DNA of 64,000 bases from the NCBI GenBank assembly GCA_031472005.1, contig PZJY01000005.1, positions 1,240,001 through 1,304,000 on the forward strand, given 5' to 3'. Positions 56,452 through 64,000 of the stretch are shown here, in pieces. The notes beneath the pieces were generated by a model. That model worked only from the letters and a program-made list of their open reading frames with translations. It was not told where the DNA came from and searched no databases. Position 1 is the stretch's first letter; each line of letters starts with the position of its first letter. This DNA is from Tetracladium setigerum. Taxonomy: Eukaryota; Ascomycota; Leotiomycetes; Helotiales. The position numbers and the translations under genes were made by a program.

Positions 56452-56548
56452 TTGCAGAATTCAGTGAATCATCGAATCATTGAACGCACATTGCGCCCCT
56501 TGGTATTCCGAGGGGCATGCCTATTCGAGCGTCATTACCACCCTCAAG
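56452..56548 (+). pseudogene. Fragment of 5.8S rRNA 3' end and start of ITS2, outside the rDNA array
   Basis: The segment from TTGCAGAATTCAGTGAATCA to CGTCATTACCACCCTCAAG matches the 3' part of fungal 5.8S rRNA and the first bases of ITS2, as recalled. The rest of 5.8S upstream and ITS2 downstream is absent. Compared with the usual fungal sequence there are at least two changes. ATCGAATCATTG replaces ATCGAATCTTTG. GCCTATTCGAG replaces GCCTGTTCGAG; this TG-to-TA change is of the type left by repeat-induced point mutation. No 18S or 28S sequence is seen nearby, so the piece cannot be a functional rRNA gene. Confidence 0.85.
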
Positions 56549-57755
56549 TGACTTGTCTATCTATATGTATTAGCAACCATTCGACAGCAGAACCAAGTTC
56601 GACAACAGCAGATGACACAGGGTTGGGAACGGGGGGAAAGAGGTCTGATTCGGGCGATGACTTGAATGAGGGTAAGGGACTTACAAATTTCAAATTTGGT
56701 CGATCTAGAGAGGGAAAAAGGGGGAAAGGAAGAAAGGCCAGAGATCTACAGAGAAGAAGACAGATTCATTGCCAAGGTGCTACCCTAAAGTAGTAAAAGC
56801 GACCAGACCAGTATGTGCCTGCCTAGGTACGTACCTTACCAGCATCTTGCCAAGAAAAGTATTGCAATCCACCTCGTGACTTAGAAGGGCAAGAAATCAA
56901 ACAAATGTAGTTTATCGATCGTGCTACTCAATAGAATCAAGGTAGCAGTGTTTTGAAAGGTTCCTGAGTCGCTGGCTTTGTCGGCCATGCTTCTCCTGTC
57001 CTGCAATCGATCCACTGTGAACATGTGACATCCAAAGGCTAGAGCGATTCATGAACAATAGAATATCTTGCAAGCGATTTGCTGGGTTACACGAGATCAT
57101 AAACTTATTTTTAGAGAGGTATGACCATAGGTTGCAAGCCTTTGTTGCCAAAGGTTCTAGGTAGTAATAGCCCCATCACTGCCACCTCCCCCGGAAGTAG
57201 CCCTGTTATACAAATCGAAGAGCATTGAATAACATAGACTTTGCAGATACATATAAACAACATTAAATAGCTAGATGCTATGAGTCATTGGGATGGGCGT
57301 TCAAGTGTGAGAGAGGCTGGTCCTTCCTTCATTCCGCCGAATTGTATGGAAATCTCAGCAAGACAAAATTCCCCGGCATTCCAGTTTTGCAATAGAGCCA
57401 GTTGGGATTGAGGATGAAGATGAATTATATGATGAAAATTCTGTCAATTTGATTACAGCCGACCAAGTTTTTGAGCTGGACGAAGAATTTGCGTATCGCG
57501 ACGATTCCGATGATGAGACGAAGACGTTGATTCTGACGAGGTTGTTGATCCAAGCCTCATTGGAAGACCCCGAATAGCAAGGATTTCCTCGACGACGCAT
57601 TCAGCCGTCGGTATCAACTGTTCCGGAAACCAGTCACGATTGGGTCTGTAGAAACCAAGGTGAGGGGTTGAATTCAGGCTATATCGGGCTCATCACCCCC
57701 CATTCCCCATCACTCGGCTCCCAGTAGCACCAATGGGTGAGCAAGATATCTTGGC

Positions 57756-57763
57756 TTTATAAA
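57756..57763 (+). promoter_or_regulatory. TATA-like element upstream of the GH35-type gene
   Basis: TTTATAAA lies about 180 bp before the start codon at 57945. It is a plausible TATA box; no other evidence is available. Confidence 0.35.
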
Positions 57764-57944
57764 CTCCAGACATCAACTCATAATCAGATTCCTACGATTA
57801 TTACTTCTAAATATTCTGTAAGAGAAGTGTATTCTTCCTCTCGCATTGATACCATTTCTTTTCCAAACAAGAGTTTCGTTGTTTAGTTCACGAACATACA
57901 TTTCACCCATCTTCCATTTAGTTGTCCATCCTTCTTCACCCACC

Positions 57945-59856
57945 ATGGTTTCCACCTCAACAAACTCAAACTTCCCTCATTTCGAGAAGACGGTGAACTC
58001 CAAGCAGCTACACGTCGATGGCAAGCCATATCTCATTCTCGGTGCCGAGCTACAGAATTCAAGCATGAGCTCGGCCGAGTACATGCAACCAATATGGCCA
58101 AAATTAGTCGACATGAATATCAACACCGTTCTTGGAAACGTGACTTGGGAACAAATTGAGCCCGTGGAAGGGCAGTTCGACTTTGAAGAGCTAGATCTAG
58201 TGATTAAGGATGCTAGAGCTCACGATCTCCGCCTTGTTTTACTTTGGTTTGGAAGTTTCAAGAATGGTAAGACTCTTGGTTTTTGGTATCTGATATGGAA
58301 GTCCTCTGCTCACACATTACATCTAGGACTCTCTACGTATATCCCATCTTGGGTAAAGAAAAATCCGAAGAGATTTCCAAGAGTCAAATTACGAAAGGCT
58401 GGCGGGGTTTTGAAAACAGCAGATATTGTTTCTGTTTTCACGAAGAAACACGGAATGCAGATGCTAAGGCATTTGCAGCTTTAATGCGTCATCTCAAAGA
58501 GGTCGACGGCGAGAAACACACCGTTATCATGGTGCAAGTCGAGAATGAAGTCGGGGTACGTTTTGAGACCTTGAAATAGTACACTATGACTAAAAGCTGA
58601 TTTGCAAAGGTGATTGGTGACTCGAGAGACTCCAATGTGGCTGCAAACAAGGCATTCTCCGAGCCAGTTCCAAAAAAGCTCATCGAACACCTGTCCAAGA
58701 ACTGGGATTCTCTGCTCCCAGATCTCAAGGTCAATTTGCAAGAATTCAAGACTCGAGGACTTACCTCCGGCTCGTGGGAGGACGTCTTTGGAAAGGACAG
58801 CCAGCAGACTGATGAACTCTTCATGGCCTATCACTACTCCATTTTCCTAGAACACGTTGCAGCAGCTGGGAAAAAAGAGTACCCCCTACCTCTCTTTACA
58901 AACGTCTGGCTGAACAACGACGGCGATGACCGAGACACTTCGTTCCCGCCCATGGCAAGTGGTGGCGGTATTCCAGGCGATTATCCTTCCGGCGGTCCCT
59001 TGAGTAATGTGTTGGATATCTGGATGGCATTCTCGCCAACTTTCGACTTCATCGGTCCGGACATCTACCTCGCGGATTATGAGAAGATCTGCCGCAAATA
59101 TCGTCACCTCGACCAGCCACTTCTGATTCCCGAGCAACGAAAGGATGAATACGGCGCAAGACGCGTGTGGAAGGCATTTGGAAGTTATCAAGCCATCGGT
59201 ACCTGCCCATTCGGAATTGATACCGTAGTACCGGAAACAGATGCCTTTACCAAACATTATCTCTTGCTTTCACAAATCAGGAATTACATCTTGAAAGCGC
59301 AGAGATCCCCAGGTTCCTCGTATGGATTCTTCTTTGACGAGTTAGGCAGCGATGGAAGAGATCCAACTCCGCCAACCGTGGCAAATTTTGGAGACTGGGA
59401 GGTGACTATCAGTCGTTCCTTTGTGTTTGGAAAACCTGGCAGTGGTGCAGGGATGATAATCCAACTCGATGAGGCGAAGTTCCTTCTGGTCGGATTTGGG
59501 TTCCAATGCAAATGGAGAAATACCAGCTCAAAATCTATCTTTACGGGCTTGCTCAGTTACACTGAACAGATAGGGGATGTAAAGACGGGGATTTTGAGGC
59601 CGGGAAGGAAGCTGAATGGGGATGAGTCTGAGAGTGGCAAGTTGTGTATCATGCCGAATGAGAAACCTGACAATGGAGGTAAGCATGTTTCTTTTCTATA
59701 TCTTTTCGAACCCTTTTCTAAACCCTTTTGAAATCCTTTCTGGGCATTTTAATTAACTTGACTAATTGTTTAGATTTCCCGATACCAATGTGTATGCCAG
59801 CGGGAACGATGATTGCAGAGTGTGAAGTATATTCGTTGACTGAGGATGACGAATGA
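57945..59856 (+). CDS. GH35-type beta-galactosidase with DUF5597 C-terminus (one apparent missing base)
   Basis: Exons are 57945-58266, 58327-58555, 58610-59678 and 59774-59856. Exon 2 changes frame at TTTT (58435-58438). With one T added it reads VSV-F-HEETRNADAKAFAA, and the gene totals 1,704 nt (567 aa). The N-terminus lacks a signal peptide, so the enzyme is probably intracellular. The catalytic barrel shows LHVDGKPYLILGAELQNSS, NTVLGNVTWEQIEPVEGQFD, LVLLWFGSFKNG, then HTVIMVQVENEVG, where the NE pair is the expected acid/base. Further on are PLPLFTNVWLN, DFIGPDIY and LLIPEQRKDE, whose Glu is the likely nucleophile. A C-terminal beta domain (FGDWEVTISRSFVFG to TEQIGDVKTG) fits DUF5597 of bacterial and fungal relatives. 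Substrate is probably a beta-galactoside, by family. Confidence 0.85.
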
Positions 59857-60551
59857 GAACCACCCCCCCCCCCCCCTCCCTCCATGTTGTGCGTGCATGG
59901 TACTGGATTTTAGATGTTGAACAGATAAAATTGATCATTAGAAATTCTCCAGAAATACAGCGACATTAGAGGAATGTTGATGAATAAAATCACGTTATCA
60001 CATCACCGATCTAGCAAGCTTGTGGAGACATCATAATAATCTTGAAGTTTTCCAAAGCTGCCTCTTAGGTATTGCAAAAATGGGGATGCTATTCTCCCTG
60101 CCACTGCCCTGTAGATCGACTGTCCTTGCAGACATGTGCTTGGCGGAGAGAGTGTCTTGAGGAGGCTTGAATAGTGACGTGCGGGTGAGACATGATATTT
60201 ATCATCCGAATTGAGGAGTTGAAACCTGCTTTTTATATATGCTATTATGGCCATCGCCCAAGGCCTCATTTAACTAGATACAACGCTATGCCTGGTTGAA
60301 AACAAAAACGCACAATCGAAGCCATCCGAGATGTCCAAACGCGCGTCGCCCCTACTGCCCTGCCCCAAATCCAAATATCAAGGAAATATGGGCGGAGAAT
60401 TGAAGGGTATTACTACACATGAGCGAAACCATGCAAATCGTCGTCAATCGTTATGCAATCACTTTTTTATCATCTTCTCCTCACTGCACCACTTAGGCAG
60501 TCGAGAACCTGCGTTTTGTCAGCTAGTGTCAAAGGAGTTGGAGGATAGAGC
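59857..60551. other. Intergenic between convergent genes
   Basis: About 700 bp separates the GH35-type gene (+) and CDP-diacylglycerol synthase (-). It starts with a C14 run (59863-59876), seven bases after the stop codon. Short open frames have no support. Confidence 0.5.
59863..59876. repeat. C14 homopolymer run
   Basis: Fourteen consecutive C residues lie just after the stop codon of the GH35-type gene. Given the frame breaks elsewhere at shorter runs, its true length is uncertain. Confidence 0.85.
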
Positions 60552-62028
60552 TTACGCCTTCGGGAATGACGCCTTGGTTGTAAAGGTGCTTGCTGATTCC
60601 TTTACAAGCTCCATTTGTTCTTCTGGAGTCAGGCCAGTAATAGCCGATTCAATAACACCTCCGAGAGAAACCTTGTAAACTGCAATGAAGCTGTGATAGT
60701 ACATGTATGCAAAGAAGCCCATAATAAATTGGCAATCCATGCGATCAGTGATTCCTCCGTGACCAGGAATGGAGTCACCAAAGTCCTTGATCTTAAAGGT
60801 ACGCTTCAGTCCAGATGCAAAGAAACCACCGAATGGAGCGATGAGGGATGCAAAGGTTCCAAAGACAAGGATGTGAACTTGCATCGGGGCCATTGAGAAG
60901 CTTTTGGCGAAAGGAAACCAGATTGGGAGAGCGTAGGTGTGAGGCAAGAAAACGGGATTCGGGGTGCATTGAAGTCCAGTAAAGATATTTGCTCCCAGGT
61001 CCTAAAAACGATTAGCAAGTCGCAAAACACAAGAAGGGCCACTCTTACATTGACTGGGCAGATGAAGTATTTATATCGCATCAGAATGTTGGTCATGGCG
61101 ACACCAAAGAAGATGGTCAAAATCCAAGCTCCAACAAATCCCTCGACAGTCTTCTTGGGCGACAACTTGATCAACTGGGTACGGCCAAAAGTTATACCAC
61201 ATATGTAGGCAAAGATGTCGTTGCAGATTACCAGGGAAACGGGCAAAAAGAACCAGATCATCCCTTCAAAGACGTTATTCATGATGAAATGCGCCTGTAC
61301 CACGATGAGGTAAAGGGCCATGTGAGTCCAGGCGAATTGGGTAAATTGGAAGCGGTAATGCCCGGCCTGGAGAGAGGCCACAAAGAAAACAAAGCCTGAT
61401 TTTGTTAGCAAGGTTCCGTAGTATGCTGGCCTCAGTCTTACCAATAGTGTAGAGCATGAAGCTAATGAATCGGTGGTGGGTAGCAAATGGCAGCAGAACT
61501 TTGTCAACCAGCACAATATGCTTGAAGTAGTAGATGACGCTTTCTCCGTAAAGGAAGTACATTGTTGTTGCCAGCCAATACCAGTTGAGAGACTTCGTAA
61601 ATCGCAGCCGCCTCGCGCGACTAGGAACGTTTGCGATAGCAATCACCTCCTTGAAGGAGATAATCTGAACTGCTGTCACAATCGCTATAATGTATATATG
61701 ACCCATGAACATAGCACCAAAGAAGGTGGCAATCATCACCAGGGTCCAGATGGTTCGGGTGATAAAGGTCGCCTTCTTCTTCTCGTACTCCGAAGGTTGC
61801 ACTTCCTTAACCTAGATCGCACGTTAGCCGGAAGCTGCGGAGAGTACCACCAGCAGAGAGGGGCAAGCATACATCTGTAAATCCATCTCCAGTAATCAAC
61901 GGGTTGACGGGCGACGAGGGCTCTGAGGGGCCTTCGCTGATATCCGAGAAACTGCTCCTCCGACCATCCGCACCTGAAGTGTGCCCATTTCGGTGGTTGA
62001 ACTTGATGTTGCGACGAGGTTTCGCCAT
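60552..62028 (-). CDS. CDS1: CDP-diacylglycerol synthase (phosphatidate cytidylyltransferase)
   Basis: This integral membrane enzyme makes CDP-diacylglycerol from CTP and phosphatidate, the precursor of phosphatidylinositol, phosphatidylserine and cardiolipin. Exons on the minus strand are 62028-61873, 61811-61442, 61395-61049 and 61001-60552, with introns of 46-61 nt. The product is 440 aa with an intact frame. A hydrophilic Ser/Arg-rich N-terminus precedes about seven hydrophobic segments. These include ITRTIWTLVMIATFFGAMFM, then HMALYLIVVQ and MIWFFLPVSLVICNDIFAY. The family signature is complete near the C-terminus: SGLKRTFKIKDFGD then SIPGHGGITDRMD. PKKTVEGFVG and FGRTQLIKLSPKKT are also typical. 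It is an essential housekeeping gene in fungi. The symbol follows yeast CDS1. Confidence 0.95.
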
Positions 62029-62892
62029 TGTAGAAGAGGTGCGCAGGAGAGCGCGCGCACGAGAGAATGAGAGGGGGGAGTTCCTTTGCTGCCGGTGCTG
62101 GCTTTTCTCCTATGTTGCCGGATCAGAAATGTAGAGGACGGCAACGACAACGACGATGGTGTTCTTGGATGTGAGGCAGTTGGCGACGCGCGCTGTCATG
62201 GATGGTATGGTAATCTTACAGTACCGACGCGACGGGACGAGAGGGAAAGACTTTGTTATTTTGTGGATGTTTGTCTTGGGTTGCTTGTATTTGCTTGTCC
62301 TTGTCCTTGTTGTTGTTGTCGTCGTGGGTAGTAGGAGTAGGGTAGGGGAGTTGTGGTCGACTTTTTGCTGGTGCGAGGGAAGATCTAACGGTCGCTTGGC
62401 TGGATGAAGGGAGTGACGTCGAAGCGAGAAGAAGCGCTAGAAAGAAGGGTGATAGAGGAGAGAGGTAAGCTTATCCGGATTTCTCTAGTGAGATATTTTG
62501 GCACTCAACGGCAGATTTGAATTGCTTCTACAACATGATGACTTTCTGTAAAAATTTTTTTATAAAGGTAAGATTAATAATTAGTAGTATAATTTGTTTT
62601 TATTTTACTTTATTTGATTCTCTTTGCTGCAGTTTATATATTTCGGTGCATTGATGACCTCGTCTCCCATCATTTCCTTTTGCTGCTCGGCCTTGGCAAT
62701 AAGCCCCCAGGGCGGTGAGCCCAATCGAGCTGGCAATTCTCCCTCCCATTGAGTATTAAGTTGTGTCGCGTCTTCCAGACACGCTGGGGCTCGAGGTCAG
62801 AGAGAGGTTCACGCCCAATTCTTCTCCTACAACTTAACCATCCACCAAGCCAGCTCAGCAACAACGTGTTTCAATGACGACGTCTTTCTCAC
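62029..62892. promoter_or_regulatory. Divergent upstream region of CDS1 and the ATRIP-like gene
   Basis: About 860 bp between divergent starts must contain both promoters. An imperfect TTG/TCG triplet run lies near 62285-62325. The AT-rich stretch 62540-62640 may be nucleosome-poor. No gene is seen. Confidence 0.45.
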
Positions 62893-63985
62893 ATGGCTCA
62901 CCACGATGATGAGGATACATTCTCGGACTGGGGCGACTTGGAAAGCCTCCCCGCTCATGCTCTCGCCGAGCTGGAGAGCAATGCCATTCAGTTCACACAG
63001 GCCGCTCAACAACCTGCCCAGGCCTTAGCACCCTCGTCAGATTACGGCGACGATTTCAACGATGAGGACCTGGATGACAGTGTGGTAATTGACGAGTCAA
63101 AGAGTGCTCCGCCTGTGAACTCGGCTTTCCAGCCTCAAAGGCCAACTCTATCCCAATTCAACCGGGATCGCTTTCCACAACGACCCGCACCAAGCGCCAT
63201 TGTATATCCTCCGGTGCAGCAACGGTCCTATCCTCCTCCACCTCCCCGTTTCAGTCAATCTCGAGAGCCTCGGTCATCTCTGCGACAGCCTGCGAAGGCC
63301 ACTCCGCCGACACAAACCCAAGACCTGGACGACGGACGAGAAGATCTGCAAAGGCAGATTGAAGAAGTACATGCTCAACCTTCGAACTGAAGGAAGTCCA
63401 TGCTAATTCATGTGCAAAGCTCACTAGAGAACGCAACGCCCTGAAGGATGATGTCAACGCGAAGGCAGGCGAGATTGCCATTGTGCGGAGTAAACACGAG
63501 AAATCTACCAAGGAACACGAACGAGAATTGGCATCTATCCGCCAGCATAATGCCGACGTAATTGCGAGACAAGCGAGAGAAATTGAGGCCGCACGAATAT
63601 CGGAAAAGAATGCGGCAACAGAGAGAGACTTCTACAAGCAGGATGCTGCAGAAGCAGTAAGGTCTCGCCGAGTCAACCAGACGAAGGATCGAAACAAAAA
63701 GGATGAAGCCCACCTCTCAACCCCAAGGAAGAAGCTCCTTGCACACCGAGATGGCTTCGACGACGACGAGATTGAATTTCTATCACCCTCGAAGAATTCC
63801 CGAGCAAACTGAAGAAGGCAGCCACACCCAGCAAAGCCGGAAAGAGAAAACGAAAAACAGTAGACAGCCCAGTCGGTCGACTGGAAGTTGTCAATTTAGC
63901 TGAGCAATTGGTCGAAGAGCCGAAGCAGCCGTTTCTTGATGAGGCCATGCTGAAAAGGTTGAGTGTGCATGATGATCGGTTTGAT
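62893..63985 (+). CDS. ATRIP/Rad26-like DNA-damage checkpoint protein, 5' part (two apparent missing bases)
   Basis: ATRIP homologues (Rad26 in fission yeast, UvsD in Aspergillus) recruit the ATR kinase to RPA-coated single-stranded DNA. The first exon runs from the ATG at 62893 to 63985, followed by a donor GTGAGT that leaves the window. Two frame changes, at AA near 63365 and AA near 63795, each close with one added A. The exon is then 1,095 nt, or 365 codons ending in phase 0. The acidic N-terminus has DTFSDWGDLESLPAHALAEL, the expected RPA-binding type. A Pro-rich section follows. A coiled coil comes next (LKEVHANS..., KHEKSTKEHERELASIRQ, AREIEAARIS), then a basic nuclear-signal-like stretch (KAGKRKRKTVD) and DEIEFLSPSKK. 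The C-terminal half is not in the window. The family call rests on this architecture. Confidence 0.7.
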
Positions 63986-64000
63986 GTGAGTTGATACCAC

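Larger units (their letters stand above)
56161..57944. other. Interval with displaced rDNA piece and coding debris
   Basis: Apart from the 5.8S/ITS2 fragment (own entry), this 1.8 kb holds a GCC-repeat run near 56409-56427. It also has an acidic plus-strand open stretch, 57359-57577, with no start codon (ELDEEFAYRDDSDDE, then TAG). That frame continues open after the TAG. The plus-strand 176-aa frame at 56263-56793 overlaps the rDNA piece and is not called. The interval otherwise presumably holds the GH35 promoter near its end. Confidence 0.4.

Noticed and set aside
56263..56793. 176-aa plus-strand open frame
   Set aside because: It runs through the 5.8S/ITS2 fragment and a GCC repeat and has no domain, so it is a chance frame.
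58327..58484. Treating the GH35-type gene as a pseudogene because exon 2 appears to stop at 58484
   Set aside because: The other frame continues the conserved barrel immediately (HEETRNADAKAF). One T in a T4 run restores it and the whole gene sums to 568 codons.
1..64000. tRNA genes, CRISPR arrays and complete transposons
   Set aside because: No cloverleaf with a GGTTCGA-type B box, no regular spacer-repeat array, and no paired terminal repeats flanking a transposase were seen by reading. A tRNAscan or RepeatMasker run could still find weak cases.

Overview
The window is nuclear DNA of a filamentous ascomycete (Pezizomycotina). Genes carry short GT-AG introns, mostly 45-80 nt, many with a CTAAC- or CTGAC-like branch site. 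The content is typical of such fungi: a Dicer-like protein, a Zn2Cys6 regulator, fungal BTB proteins, a P450, and plant-cell-wall enzymes of families PL3, GH131 and GH35. The pectate lyase, GH131 enzyme and small secreted Cys-rich protein suggest a plant-associated species. A 97-nt piece of 5.8S/ITS2 at 56.5 kb looks pezizomycotine. Leotiomycetes is my guess, not a demonstrated placement.

Layout. 0-8 kb: a left-edge partial gene (-), an allergen-like His-rich protein (+), and a head-to-head pair of paralogous BTB proteins. 7.7-18.2 kb: Dicer-like 1 (-) diverging from TAP42 (+), then a nine-transmembrane TM9SF/EMP70 protein (+). 19-28 kb: a Zn2Cys6 factor (-), an alpha/beta hydrolase (-) and a large fungal BTB-type protein (+). 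29-34 kb: ubiquitin C-terminal hydrolase copy 1 (+), a KE4/ZIP7-type zinc transporter (-) and a secreted GH131 glucanase (-). 36.7-41 kb: a LaeA-like methyltransferase (+) tail-to-tail with a P450 (-). 42-48 kb: ubiquitin hydrolase copy 2 (+), pyridoxamine-phosphate oxidase (+), a secreted six-hairpin hydrolase with a CBM52-type N-terminus (+) and a secreted eight-Cys protein (-). 50-58 kb: a small unknown ORF, a PL3 pectate lyase with an N-terminal Cys module (+), then a gene-poor stretch with a degenerate repeat, a gene remnant and the displaced rDNA fragment. 58-64 kb: a GH35-type beta-galactosidase (+), CDP-diacylglycerol synthase (-) and the 5' part of an ATRIP/Rad26-like checkpoint gene (+).

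The strongest cross-window observation concerns reading frames. Ten otherwise well-conserved genes contain 17 frame breaks. Every one closes by restoring a single base, and 16 of the 17 can be placed at a mononucleotide run; one 2-base site is weaker. In every gene this makes the spliced length a multiple of three. The simplest explanation is under-called homopolymers in the assembly rather than decay of ten genes. Coordinates below are those of the given sequence, and the restored positions are listed in each gene.

I found no CRISPR array, tRNA gene or complete transposon. I also do not see a clear multi-gene system of new type. The most unusual items are the duplicated ubiquitin hydrolases (one with a changed catalytic acid), the PL3 N-terminal module and the displaced rDNA piece.
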